Notes: a model not told the origin generated them from the letters alone. Positions 12,067 to 23,933 are shown, counted from the stretch's first letter. The stretch is 64,000 nt of DNA from Dryas octopetala (GCA_963921425.1 OY992836.1:3487825-3551824), one strand, 5' to 3'. Made by a program: numbers and translations.

Positions 12067-13335
12067 GCTATAGGCTGGGAGGGGAGAGAGAGGCACACGG
12101 ATGAAGGCTGGAGAAAGGCTGTCAACAACCTGGCTCGCGCCACGTGTCAACGTGCCAGTGGATGAGAGCTTGATTAATCAAAAGATGGCTGCAGGCGAAA
12201 ATGAAAGAGAAGCAGCTAGCGGCTTGGAGCTGTGACTTGCGGTGCATGGGAAAGCGTGAGAGAGAGAGAGAAGAGGAAAGGATGGCTCGGCTTGCGACTA
12301 GAGAGTGGCTCGGCTTGGCTCACATGGGTGAGGATTGAAAAAGGTTGGTTGCATGCGGAAGGGAGAGACACCACATGTCGCAGTGTGAGTCGATTAAAGG
12401 ACATTAATCAAAGGGGGGGCTATTCAGACCACCCAAAAACACTAAGTTGACCACCCTCACAAATTTTTGCCCATTTTGCCCCTAAACTCATTTCTCCAAT
12501 TTTGGCCGACCACCCCTCCCCGCCGCCGGTGCAACCCCACCCCTCTCCTTCGTCGGTCGACCTTACCCCTCTCTCTCTTCCCTCTTCATCTCCCCTCTCT
12601 ATGCCTCCCTCCCTCACTGGACCACCATGGGTGGCCAGCGCAACCCCATAGACCTCCAGATCGAGGGTCGCGCCGGCCACCCATGGTGGTACGGTGAAGG
12701 AGGGAGGCAGAGATATGGAAAAAGGAAGAGAGAGAGAGAATGGAGATCGAGGTGGGTGGGTGGGTCGCGCCGACGATGGAGAGGGGTGGGGTCACGCCGA
12801 CAGTGGGGAGGGGGTAGGGTTGCGCCAGCGACTGGGAGTGGTGGCTGGCCAAAATTGGAGAAATGAGTTTAAGGGCAAAATGGACAAAAATTTGTGAGGG
12901 TGGTCAACTTTGTGGTTTTGGGTGGTCTGAATAGTCCCCCCTAATCAAAATGAAGAGAGAGAGAGGCGGAAGGCTTTTGGCGAGTGGCTGTTCGCCTCCC
13001 ATTGGGCTGGGCCTCTGCTGATGGGCTGAAACTCATCTTCCTTCAATTTGGGCCGGCTAGTTAGGCTTCCATCTCCTCTCTTATTTGTTTTGGGCTTTTG
13101 ATTCTTCATTTCTATAAAATCAAACAAAACTAATTAATAAAAAATGCTAATTTTAATTATAGCCTAAATAAAATAAAAACAACCTAATAAAATCAAAAAA
13201 GTATGACAAAAACTAATAAAACCCACAAATTAACTAAATAATAAAAATTAAAATTAAAACATTAAAAATGCTAAATGACATTGATAAAAATGTAAGAATT
13301 TGAGGATAAAATATGTATATAAATTAAGCTCAACA
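12067..13335 (-). mobile_element. truncated gypsy LTR beta, inverted copy
   Basis: Reverse complement of 8076-9346. It ends with CTCAACA at 13335, which is the LTR start on the minus strand, and is cut at 12067 inside the LTR. It arose as part of the large inverted duplication rather than by separate insertion, because both flanks match those of the left arm. Confidence 0.85.
12413..12941. mobile_element. foldback MITE, copy 2
   Basis: Same 529-bp element as 8470-8998, flanked by TAATCAAA at 12405-12412 and 12942-12949. It shares the insertion site of copy 1, so it was carried along by the inverted duplication. Confidence 0.85.
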
Positions 13336-13770
13336 CTTGCACAGGTATGTCCTACTGAGTTGTTGTAATGACACATGTATCACAAAGAATTAAAACTCGC
13401 ACAGACCCTTTGGACAAGAATACAAATCTCTCAATGGCAGTGACATTTTGTTCCACGAATATATGGCAAGAATTTGTTGCTCACAAACATGAAGCATGGA
13501 ATGGAAAGAAGGATGCTGGTTCGAAGCCAGTAAGATTGGGCAGTTCATCTCAAGAAAAAGGACTGGAAAGGCATCATGGCATGGAGAACAGTGTTCCTAA
13601 AAGAGAATGTCACGACACTTTACCTCTGAAAGTTTGTATTAGGTGACTAATCAAACAGACTTCAATCTGATGTCACAGATTGACAATTGTAAATCAAAAT
13701 ACAATTTTTGTAAACAACACAAATCAAACAAACCAAAGGAACAAGTGACAACCTATACACTCAGATGACC

Positions 13771-15482
13771 TGTTGATGCAAATTCTCGTGAGGTAGATGC
13801 AACAACTTAGGGGTGGTGACTTGGCTGATCAGAAGCCTTGCCGGATGATGACGTGGATGTTGATTGAGATCTTCCTGTAGACAAACACAAGATCAAAGGA
13901 GATGGACCGGTGTGGTACCAGCCAAACACGCTCCGATGATGAAGTCAGTGATGGTGTTTGATGGTGTTTGAATGGAAGTGAGGAAGAACACGTGATGAAC
14001 TTGGGAGAATGGGAAGAACAAGGCAAATGTTCTGGGTTTATTCTCAGCAAGTCCAAGTGTGATTTTGGTAAGCCAAAGTTTGTGCAAGTGTTTGCTTTGT
14101 GATGGCTGGATGGATTGGCCTTTGGCTTTGTGCATATAAGTTGGTTTATATAGACAAGGGAAGGTGTGGAGAGTAAGTTACCTGCATGTGATTGAGTGGC
14201 TGAGAGAGATCCACGCGTTCGGTCATAACTAGTAGCATGCACAGCTACTCACCTCCTTTGCATTCAATGCTGCATTGAATGCAAGGATGGAAGATCAGGT
14301 GGAATGCCCCAATAGTCATGGCTGTGAGCTGGAATGTCTTATCTGTCAGAGAGTCACGTCAGGTGCACTTGAGTATGGCGGTTCGTCCCAACGTGATCTT
14401 CTTTAGGATGGCGGTGGGAGGCCGAGCCGATCCGAACACATGTCCTCACGTGTAGACGTGAAACCCATGTGTGATCGGATCGGATTTAGACAAGTCGGAC
14501 AAGCCGATCAGGTAGGTAGTGCAATGATCCTCTCAAGTGAAATCCGGCCGCAACTAGGTTCTGAGATGACGATCACCAAAGCCGAGCCGATCCGAACTGG
14601 GAATGGAATGGACTGAGTTGATGTGGTGATGTGGAGATCCACGTCTGATCGTGATCGGTCATTGGTCCGAGCCGAGCCGAACCAATGGTTGAGATGATCA
14701 GGTGGTGACAAGATTGTCGAAGCACGTCTGATCGTGATCGGTCATTGGGCCGGGCCGAGCCGAACCAATGGTTTGAGATGATCAGGTGGTGACAAGATTG
14801 TCGAAGCACGTCTGATCGTGATCGGTCATTGGTCCGGGCCGAGCCGAACCAATGGTTGAGATGATCAGGTGGTGACAAGATTGTCGAAGCACGTCTGATC
14901 GTGATCGGTCATTGGTCCGGGCCGAGCCGAACCAATGGTTGAGATGATCAGGTGGTGACAAGATTGTCGAAGCACGTCTGATCGTGATCGGTCATTGGGC
15001 CGGGCCGAGCCAATGGTTTGAGATGATCAGGTGGTGACAAGATTGTCGAAGCACGTCTGATCGTGATCGGTCATTGGTCCGGGCCGAGCCGAACCAATGG
15101 TTGAGATGATCAGGTGGTGACAAGATTGTCGAAGCACGTCTGATCGTGATCGGTCATTGGTCCGGGCCGAGCCGAACCAATGGTTGAGATGTGACTGGAG
15201 AAAAATGATCTCCAGATCCGAGCCGAACTGATGGTGCCGAAAAAGATGATCTCTCGAATTCCTAGTGGATCCCAATGTCGGTTCGGATCGGATATGGGTA
15301 ACCCGGAGGTAAGAGCCAATCTCATATGTACATGATGTTGGCGTTGCTAAGCTGAGATGATGACACAGATGGCTGGGTCTGACCAAGTTGACTATCAAAG
15401 AGTCTGAGCAAAAATGGGACTTGGTGTGCCACGTGTTGGTCTGTGTTTGGCCATTGAATCCATGTGGATTTATCCACAAACA
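13771..15482 (-). repeat. 3' LTR of eta
   Basis: Runs from TGTTGATGCAAATTCTCG to ATCCACAAACA on the plus strand. Relative to the partner LTR it has a duplicated 11-bp GTGATGGTGTTT segment near 13950-13970 and two extra units of the 83-bp repeat at 14640-15190. The polypurine tract on the minus strand abuts it at 15483-15500 (plus-strand GGAGTCCCCCAACTTCC). Confidence 0.92.
14640..15190. repeat. 83-bp tandem repeat, seven units
   Basis: Units begin CACGTCTGATCGTGATCGG at 14640, 14723, 14807, 14890, 14973, 15052 and 15135. Each holds CCGAGCCGAACCAATGG and a TGATCAGG motif. The fifth unit is about 4 bp short. The matching array in the other LTR has only five units (about 19473-19860). It lies in the LTR upstream of the TATA motif in the element's sense, where enhancer-like repeats often sit; that role is inference. 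Confidence 0.95.
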
Positions 15483-16590
15483 GGAGTCCCCCAACTTCCG
15501 GTCCGAGCAGACTTGTGATGGATTGGAAGTTGAAAAAAGGTGATGACCTGTAAGAAGTGACATTTGGCCTGACTTGGCTATTATGATAAAATGCAATGAT
15601 AATTCCCAACTTGTTTTCGGATAAGCCTGATGTGCATGATGAAAATAAGTAGAAACTATAAATCCCTGATGATCTCAGATGGGTTTGATGTGTCCATTGA
15701 GATATTAGGAATTTTGTTTTTGAGAAAAAATATTCAAACTTACTTTCAGATCGGCTCGGTATGTACGATGAAAGTTTGAGTTTGAGGGTATATTTTTCTT
15801 TTTGGAAATATCCTGTCGAACGTTAGGACTGTAGAAAGTCACTTCGGCTCGGACAGAGGTTTTTATAGACCTGATGAGTCTTTTCCTGTTGGGCGCCGGG
15901 ACTGTGACCAGTCGCTCCGGCTTGCACCAGGTGTTTTTATAGACCTGATGAGTCTTTTCCTGTTGGGCGCCGGGACTGTGGCCAGTCGCTCCGGCTTGGA
16001 CCAGGTGTTTTTATAGACCTGATGAGTCTTTTCCTGTTGGGCGCCGGGACTGTGGCCAGTCGCTCCGGCTTGGACCAGGTGTTTTTAGCTTCAAAATCTG
16101 AGAATCAAAGTGGATCTAGATGTGTTCATCTATATTTGTCGAAAGAAGATCAGATCGGACAGTCCCCGATCTTGATCAAGTCAGAGGAAATGTTTAGAAC
16201 ACCATTGTAGAACCAGGCGAACACTTCAGTATTTGTGCGTAGGTATGCAAGTGCGTTTGAGCACTGAGCCGAGCTGATCTGAGTCTTGAGCCGATCCGAA
16301 CAGGTTGGTCCGATTTCTCCTCGAAAAAACCGGGACTTCTTCCCAATCCCTAATAGGGAGAGGCCGAACCGATCAGGCAGATAATGCAGTAATCCTTTCA
16401 AGTGAAATCCGGCTGTGACTAGGATTTGAAATGATGATCACCAAAGCCGAGCCGAGCCGATCTGGGATAACCAAGAAAGGATGAACACTCAATTCTTAGA
16501 AGATCCTCAGATCGGGTCGGATTGGATGTGGGGGATCCGCCGGGATGATCCGACCCGATCTGAAGGGCCAGAGGCGAAGTCGAAGGTCTC
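15483..16590 (-). other. eta 3' untranslated interior with 74-bp repeats
   Basis: No coding frame is convincing between the end of gag and the polypurine tract. Three copies of a 74-bp unit (GACCTGATGAGTC at 15868, 15942 and 16016) span about 15858-16086. Several GCCGAGCCGATC words echo the LTR repeats. Confidence 0.7.
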
Positions 16591-16595
16591 AGCCC

Positions 16596-18532
16596 TCAAC
16601 CAATATGAGCATCTCTGGTTTCAACGGTGTTGGTGGTCCTCCTTGGGTCAGTGATCTTCACCCTTGGGGCTCCGGTCAGGAATTGATTAATCTTGCCAGC
16701 TCGGGCGAGAGTCTCTATTGCGTCGCGAAGAGAGTAGCAGTTGTTCGTGACGTGACCATGGTTGGAATGGTACTTACAATAGATATCTTCCTTGATTTTG
16801 TCCTGAGGTGGACCTCGAATCTCCTTAGGGACCGGGAGCAGATCCTTGATTTTGGAAAAGATATCCTCCAAGCTTGTGTTCAACGGGGTGAACTCAAGGT
16901 ACTGGACGTAACAAGGCTCCCCGCTTAGGAGTTGGCTTGACTCCGCAGTTTTGGTCTTCTTCCCCTGAGACAGGCGATTAGGGTATGAGGTTTCTTCCTC
17001 CTTCCGTTTGGGAGTTGGCTGGTTGGTTTTCAGTGCTTCCACTTGAGCGTTCCACTCTTCAGCTCGAGCCCATTTGGTGGCTTCAGCGGAGAGCTCGTCG
17101 TAGGTGGATGGAGGGTTCCTCATCAGATGGGAGCGGAGTCCCCCGGCGAGCAGACCTTGCATAAGAGCGTTCTTAGCCGATCTGTCGTCGCAATCATCAC
17201 ACTTCATGTATTCGATGTTGAAGCGGATCAAATAGGTCTTAAGGCTCTCCCCTTCCTGTTGTTTAATGAGCGACATATCGTTCAAGTTGTAGAGTCGTTC
17301 GGATACAACCCGATATCTCTCCAGGAAGGCCCTTCGGAGGTCGGAGAAGGAGTCGATGGAGTTGGGCTGGAGGGTTCTGAACTAACCCCGAGCCGATCCC
17401 TTCAAGGTTGAAGGGAAGATTCGGCATTTAGTAGCTTCAGATGCCTGACGGGCCTCCATGGCGTATCTGAAGCTGTCAAGATGGTCGTAGGGATCCTTGG
17501 CCCATCGTACTGATCCATCTTGGGGGGCTTGGTGTCGCGGGAGACCTCAGCATCCATGATTCTGCTGGTGTACGGGAGGGGGAGTTCCTCTCCGTGGTCG
17601 GCTCTACCGGTATAACCCCTGGAGACCTCGACTTGGCCGAGCCGATCGTGGACGCTCCGGATTTGGTCTTGGACCAAAGTCCGGACAAGATTCTCCACAT
17701 TGGGTGGGGTCGGCTCGGCCGCATTTTCACCTGAGCACTCGGCCCGGTTACCGAGTCTCTCATTCACCGGCTGACGAGTGATCCTCTCGCTCACCGGTCG
17801 TCGATCCGACATGATCATAGTAGATCCCAGTCGGTCGCTCACAGATCATCTCCCTGAGTGAGCTCCTGATGGGGAAGGATCTTGGCTGGCGATGGGGCCG
17901 AGCCTATCCCCAATCGGGACCCTGGTTTCGGCCGAATCGGCTGGACTGTTGACCCCAAACCTGGATCGGGCCGGGGGTTGCTGATTTGTATTCGGATCGG
18001 CACGGTCTCCCCTCGGACTCCCAGGGAAACGTTTTCCGAAGGCCGCCTGCTTTTGCTGAAGGAGACGGTGGGCGTTTAGGAACTCGGCCTGTTCGGCCGG
18101 GGGCATGTCCTCGAAGCCTGGGAAGGCGTAATCAGCATCCTGCCGATCGGTCTGATCGTCCGGCTCGGCAGGAGTACTCTGCCGAGAAGGAGACGGTGAA
18201 AGGACCTCTTGCTCGGCTCGGTTCTGGCGCGATCGAAAACCCGATCCTCCACTGTTCTCGAGCTGAGCACGATGGCGTGCAAGTTCCCCGGCCAGCTCGG
18301 CCTGTTTCGCAAGCAGCTCATTATTCTGCTTGAGAAGTGCATTCTCAGCGGTCAGGTGCCGTTGGCTTTCCTTGAGGAGCTTGTGAGCAGCTCGGATTTT
18401 TGAGGGACCTTTGGACTTTGATGTCCTGGGGAGTTGTGCTCCCCTCGTCTTTTCAGGTGTCTCAGGCTGATGTTGTTCATCATTCTGAGACGCCCCTGAA
18501 GAAGAACTGCTGTCCCGAAAGATGGTAGTCAT
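16596..18532 (-). pseudogene. retrotransposon gag (broken)
   Basis: Gag polyprotein of eta, which would form the particle and bind genomic RNA. Reading leftward from a likely start at 18532 (in a frame open from 18580) there is a Ser-rich head, a Glu/Gln/Leu-rich probable coiled coil (ENALLKQNNELLAKQAEL), and a Pro/Asp/Arg-rich stretch. An in-frame TGA at 17846-17848 follows, then a further 140 codons, a frameshift near 17490 after KMDQYDG, and the retrotransposon-gag domain (ERLYNLNDMSL, DDRSAKNALMQGLLAGG). A zinc-knuckle-like CKYHSNHGHVTNNC lies near 16720. No protease follows. With one stop and at least one frameshift it should not make full-length protein. Confidence 0.85.
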
Positions 18533-18593
18533 GATGACTTGCGTGAAGGAAGAGCTTAGCACTTGCAGTGATGAACACAACGGCTGAAGTCAG

Positions 18594-18612
18594 TTCCCAC
18601 AGACGGCGCCAA
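18594..18612 (-). other. primer-binding site of eta
   Basis: On the minus strand TTGGCGCCGTCTGTGGGAA starts 2 bp after the 5' LTR. This type of site is widespread in plant gypsy elements and confirms minus orientation. Confidence 0.85.
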
Positions 18613-18614
18613 TC

Positions 18615-20153
18615 TGTTGATGCAAATTCTCGTGAGGTAGATGCAACAACTTAGGGGTGGTGACTTGGCTGATCAGAAGCCTTGCCGGATGATGACGTGG
18701 ATGTTGATTGAGATCTTCCTGTAGACAAACACAAGATCAAAGGAGATGGACCGGTGTGGTACCAGCCAAACACGCTCCGATGATGAAGTCAGTGATGGTG
18801 TTTGAATGGAAGTGAGGAAGAACACGTGATGAACTTGGGAGAATGGGAAGAACAAGGCAAATGTTCTGGGTTTATTCTCAGCAAGTCCAAGTGTGATTTT
18901 GGTAAGCCAAAGTTTGTGCAAGTGTTTGCTTTGTGATGGCTGGATGGATCGGCGTTTGGCTTTGTGCATATAAGTTGGTTTATATAGACAAGGGAAGGTG
19001 TGGAGAGTAAGTTACCTGCATGTGATTGAGTGGCTGAGAGAGATCCACGCGTTCGGTCATAACTAGTAGCATGCACAGCTACTCACCTCCTTTGCATTCA
19101 ATGCTGCATTGAATGCAAGGATGGAAGATCAGGTGGAATGCCCCAATAGTCATGGCTGTGAGCTGGAATGTCTTATCTGTCAGAAAGTCACGTCAGGTGC
19201 ACTTGAGTATGGCGGTTCGTCCCAACGTGATCTTCTTTAGGATGGCGGTGGGAGACCGAGCCGATCCGAACACATGTCCTCACGTGTAGACGTGAAACCC
19301 ATGTGTGATCGGATCAGATTAGACAAGTCGAACAAGCCGATCAGGTAGGTAGTGCAATGATCCTCTCAAGTGAAATCCGGCCGCAACTAGGTTTTGAGAT
19401 GACGATCACCAAAGCCGAGCCGATCCGAACTGGGAATGGAATGGACTGAGTTGATGTGGTGATGTGGAGATCCACGTCTGATCGTGATCGGTCATTGGTC
19501 CGGGCCGAGCCGAACCAATGGTTGAGATGATCAGGTGGTGACAAGATTGTCGAAGCACGTCTGATCGTGATCGGTCATTGGGCCGGGCAGAGCCGAACCA
19601 ATGGTTTGAGATGATCAGGGGGTGACAAGATTGTCAAAGCACGTCTGATCGTGATCGGTCATTGGTCCGGGCCGAGCCGAACCAATGGTTGAGATGATCA
19701 GGTGGTGACAAGATTGTCGAAGCACGTCTGATCGTGATCGGTCATTGGTCCGGGCCGAGCCGAACCAATGGTTGAGATGATCAGGTGGTGACAAGATTGT
19801 CGAAGCACGTCTGATCGTGATCGGTCATTGGTCCGGGCCGAGCCGAACCAATGGTTGAGATGTGACTGGAGAAAAATGATCTCCAGATCCGAGCCGAACT
19901 GATGGTGCCGAAAAAGATGATCTCTCGAATTCCTAGTGGATCCCAATGTCGGTTCGGATCGGATATGGGTAACCCGGAGGTAAGAGCCAATCTCATATGT
20001 ACATGATGTTGGCGTTGCTAAGCTGAGATGATGACACAGATGGCTGGGTCTGACCAAGTTGACTATCAAAGAGTCTGAGCAAAAATGAGACCTGGTGTGC
20101 CACGTGTTGATCTGTTTTTGGCCATTGAATCCATGTGGATTTATCCACAAACA
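18615..20153 (-). repeat. 5' LTR of eta
   Basis: Partner of 13771-15482, and shorter because it has five rather than seven 83-bp units (starting 19473, 19556, 19640, 19723, 19806). The two LTRs differ by few substitutions, so the insertion is fairly recent, yet gag already carries breaks. Confidence 0.92.
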
Positions 20154-20797
20154 TGACCCATCACAGTAGGCATCCCAGTGTTATCCACAACTACAGTGGT
20201 GTGTGATTAACTAGACAGTTTCATATGACATATAACAATATCAAGCATATAAATTCAATGTAGATTTGTGTTTAAAAGTTGAGTGAGTAACAACACAAAA
20301 TGGAGACGAAAGCACACAAGATGTTCACCCAGAAAAACCACAAAGGGTAAAAATTGGGGGTCTTTTTCAGCTGACCGGGCAATCCACTAAATAGGAAGTT
20401 CAATACAAAGGCAGCAGACAACACACAAGCTCAATCACTAAGTCCTAAACTAAGTGGCAGCTTCTTACCCTTTTGTGCAATTTCCAAAAGCAAGGCAATC
20501 GGTCAATCATGAAGAAGGCAGCTCAAACTCCAAGCTCATCAACCCATGACACCGATTCATACCAAGCACATCAGATTCTTCAATGTATGATCATGAAATG
20601 CAGATTTGGATTCTTTAAAAAATCAGCCTTCTCAAGCAAAGGACATGAAAATGCTAATGGAGAATCTTAGATCTAAAATTTAAATGATAATGTTTATGAA
20701 TTTGTGAAAAGCTTTAGAATACACTCAAACACATTCAGATTTTAGAGGGTGAAAAACAAGTTAAGACAATTGTTTTAGTTTGTCAAAAAGCCAACAT

Positions 20798-21664
20798 GAA
20801 GCGAAAATTTGACAAGTATTGGGGGTCGGTTGAGAGTGTGAACAAGATTCTAGTTATTGCAATAGTTCTAGATCGAAGATACAAACTTGATTATGTGAAT
20901 TACAACATTTCTAATATATATAGTGTTGATGTGGCTGAGGAGTTCACAATTAGTTAAGAACCTCTTTTTTAGGATGTGAGAATTTTACAACTCTGAAATA
21001 GGATCAAGTGCTGAAGGATTTGCACAATCTGTTGGGTCATCTTTTAATATGGTGCCTGCAAATGATCCAAGACCAGCTGACCTCTTAACTAAGAGGCTTG
21101 CAAGATTCTCACAAATGAGAAAGGAGAAGGATGTTGTTGAGATCAAGAATGAGGTGGATAGGTACTTGCTTGATCTTGCTGAAAATGTGGAAGATGATAA
21201 GTTTGATATGTTGGTTTGGTGGAAGGCTAATAGGGCTAAATATCCTGGTTTAGCAAATATGGCAAAAGATGTGTTTGCTGTCCAGACTTCTTCAATGGCT
21301 TCTGAGTCCGCGTTTAATACTAGAGGGCGTGTTGTGGATAATTATAGGAGTGCCTTGGACCCTAAAACAGTGGAGGCTTTTGTATGTTGCCAAAACTGGC
21401 TTAGTGTAAATGCATTAACCTTGTATACAGCTCTTTCATTTGATGACTTGCTCTTCTTTGAGACTTTACATGGAAGGACACAATCAACACAAGCAGGTAT
21501 ACTTGTTAGTTGTTATGATTCATAAATTTGTTTTGCTGATTTTGCTGTGTTCATTATTTATTTTAAGTTCTCATGTTTGTTTTTCTTTGTCCAAATATGC
21601 AGAAGTGACCTCTCAAGTTACACAGTTGGGAAGTAATGTTCAGAATATGGAAGACATTGATTAG
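20798..21664 (+). pseudogene. hAT transposase C-terminal half (zinc-finger BED / RICESLEEPER-like)
   Basis: Relic of a DNA transposase of the hAT family. The first part reads MKRKFDKYWGSVESVNKI then IAIVLDRRYKLDYV, the family's conserved block (normally VLDPRYK), and is broken by a stop at 20954. From about 21049 a clean 158-codon frame carries the C-terminal dimerisation domain: VDRYL, then DMLVWWKANRAKYPGLANMA, SSMASESAFNTRGRVV and LDPKTVEAFVCCQNWL. The N-terminal half and BED finger are missing, removed at the inverted-repeat boundary. It cannot make active transposase. A possible short terminal exon reaches 21664. Confidence 0.88.
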
Positions 21665-22217
21665 AGGTATTTATGACTTTGTTTTGGTGATGTGAAGTTA
21701 TAATTTGTTGTTGATATTGATGGTGGGAATTGTGAATTGTTTTTGTCCAGGTTTTGCTGGCAATTGAAGTGACTAAAAAAGAATGAAGAATGAGAAAATG
21801 AGGAGTTGTTGACTTACTCCCTACTGGCTTATTGCGAAAGTGCCAATTAATGTGTTATTCAAGTTGGACACTTGGACTGTTCTATTTATGCTTAGATAGT
21901 AGGACTATTATTTATTTATGTTTGGACTGTTATTTATTTATGTTTTTAAAGTTCTAAGTTGAAATTAGGCTATTTAGAACTTAGACTATTTGGAATTTGG
22001 ATCATGGATGAACTTTTAAGTATGGATTAACTGTTATTATGGATGAATTTAAGGATGAACTTTTAATTTTTCTTACTTGCTATCTTTTACTCTTTTGGGC
22101 CTTAAATCTGTTTTTTTTTTTTTTTTTTTATATATGGGGCAAGCCCAACCCATCTCACCGACCAAACCAACCCAATCACATTTGGTTTGGATTGGTTTGG
22201 TTTCCAACCTTTGATTG

Positions 22218-23832
22218 TGTTAGTTTCTAGGATTTGATATATTGGCTTTTTCCTTGTCAAAATCATTGTATTTATTTTTTAATGATTCACTCACAAGCTC
22301 TAGGCTAGAATTAAGGGTAAGATCAATTGTACTGAAGAAATCAAGAATGACGTTGCAATGCAAAAAGATCCAAGGTATACTGCACTTCATGCATTTCACG
22401 AAAAATAGTTTTGTGTCTATATGACTAGTCATTCACTGATCATAAAGACAATGTTCTTCACGTACAGTTTTAACACTTAAATGCTTGTATCACTTCAGTG
22501 GGCCATTTCGGGATTTGTTTCTTAAAACCCATTTCATTTAAAGCCCATTTTCTGTTTTTCTAAACATGTATGTGCACAACACATGAATTGGTTCCTTCAC
22601 TGAATCAATCAGATCAGATCTTGCTTCTCATCATTTTTACGCCACTCACTCACACACCTAAGCACTATTTATCTTCTTCCCAATTTCTGAATTTTACAAA
22701 ATAAAGAAACATCTGATTTTATAGCTCCACATTCTGTTCCTCAGCTGTACTATGATACCTCTCTAGGACAAAAGGAATATGTCCTTTATTTGTCTCTTGC
22801 GGACAGCCATTGATTGGCTTCCACGTGGCACGGGCAGACATGGTGAGTGCTTGTGTGTGTTGTACGGGGTATATGGGTGTATCGGTCCTTTTTTTTTTTT
22901 TTGTGGATTGTTGAACATATTTTCTGTGGGTATTCTTGCTGTGTTCCAGCTTTGGCTTTTTGGGTGTATGCGCATCCTTTCAAGTAAGAAAATGCTTTTG
23001 ATTTTCAAAAACTAAATGATTTTCTTAACTTGTTTTTCACCCTCTAAAATCTGAATGGGTTTGAGTGTTGTTCTAAATCTTTTCACATATTCATAAACAC
23101 TATCATTTTAAATTTTAGATTAAAGATTCTCTGTTAGCCTTTTCATGTCTTTTGCTTGAGAGAGCTGATTTTTAAAGAATCCAAATTTACATATCATTTC
23201 ACAGCATTATCATTGGAATCCACTTGCTTGGTTGTGATCGGTGTCGTGCATTGAAGAGCTCAAGGAGGAGCTGCCAATGACATGAATGATTGATTGCTAG
23301 CTTCAAGGTGTTTGCACAAGGATGCACAATGGTAAGAAGCTGCCACTTAATATTAGGACTAGAGTGATTGAGCTTGTTGTGTGATTTCTTGTATTGAAAC
23401 CATAGATATTGAATTGTTTGGTCAGCTGAAAAAGACCCCCAGTTTTTTAATCGTCAGTGGTTTTTCTGGGTGAACAATCTTGTGTCTTGTTCGTTGTTTA
23501 TTTCTATTGTACGTGTTGCTTTTTATTAATTTGGAAATCTGCTCACACACCACTTTAGTTGTTGATAGCACTGTGATGCCTACACTGATGGATCCTTTGA
23601 GTGCATAGGTTGTCACTTAATTCTTTGGTGTGTTTGATTTGTGTTGTTTACAAAAGTTATTTTTGATTTACAAGTCAATTTGTGTCTTCAGATTTTAGCC
23701 ACTGTGTTGTCAGAGTTTTGTCTGCTTGATTAGTTCCTGAGTGATCATATAAAACAAACATTGGAGTCCAATTACTGACAGTGGTTTTAATCAAGTTAAT
23801 TAGGTAGATAAATCACTTAATACAAATTTTCA
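22218..23832 (+). mobile_element. solo LTR, family alpha, copy B
   Basis: Starts TGTTAGTTTCTAGG and ends AAATTTTCA, matching copies A and C throughout. Flanks are GATTG on the left and AATTA on the right. These differ only by two G/A transitions, so they may be an aged 5-bp target duplication, but this is weak. It sits within hAT-II, near that element's right end. Confidence 0.85.
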
Positions 23833-23933
23833 AATTAGGTTGGTTTGGGTTGTGAAAATAGGAAACAATACAGATTGGTTCAGTCTGCAGTTTAGGCCTA
23901 AACTCGACCTAAACCGACCCGTGTCCACCCCTA

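Larger units (their letters stand above)
13771..20153 (-). mobile_element. gag-only Ty3/gypsy-type retrotransposon eta, complete
   Basis: Two LTRs in direct orientation (13771-15482 and 18615-20153) surround a 3.1-kb interior. The TGACC duplication stands at 13766-13770 and 20154-20158. The gag frame, primer-binding site and TATA motifs (reverse of TTTATATA at 14145-14152 and 18979-18986) all point to the minus strand. Only gag is present, with no protease, reverse transcriptase or integrase, so it would depend on another element's enzymes. LTR length differs (1712 versus 1539 bp), mainly through tandem-repeat copy number. It lies inside LTR alpha of the inverted right arm. Confidence 0.92.
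12067..20788 (-). repeat. large inverted repeat, right arm (interrupted)
   Basis: Reverse complement of 7011-9346, in two pieces (12067-13770 and 20154/20159-20788) separated by retrotransposon eta. It contains a truncated LTR beta (12067-13335), a second copy of the host segment (13336-13626), and part of LTR alpha. The outer end stops inside alpha at 20788, where a hAT transposase relic begins. Eta is absent from the left arm, so it inserted after the inverted duplication. Confidence 0.95.
20789..23933 (+). mobile_element. hAT element relic (hAT-II) with inserted LTR alpha copy B
   Basis: Left end lost at the outer edge of the inverted repeat. The right terminus reads, on the minus strand, TAGGGGTGGACACGGGTCGG at 23914-23933, a hAT-type end, followed by a possible 8-bp target GATTTATG (23934-23941). 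Subterminal TTGGTTTGG-type words occur on both sides of the inserted LTR (22185-22205 and 23837-23850). It carries a transposase relic at 20798-21664. Confidence 0.75.

Noticed and set aside
13510-13535. GGTTCGAAGCC motif like a tRNA T-arm
   Set aside because: No cloverleaf or matching A and B boxes around it; it lies in the unrecognised open frame.
14640-15190. Regular repeat array that superficially resembles a CRISPR array
   Set aside because: Units are contiguous 83-bp tandem copies without unique spacers, inside a plant LTR; there are no cas genes.
14573-15596. Minus-strand frames of 95-189 codons in the eta LTR, repeated at 19698-20150
   Set aside because: They consist of the 83-bp repeat translated (period 83 shifts frame each unit) and overlap LTR control sequence.
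17043-17411. Plus-strand frames opposite eta gag (also 16545-16928, 17882-18403)
   Set aside because: Antisense shadows of gag; the minus strand carries the recognisable domain.
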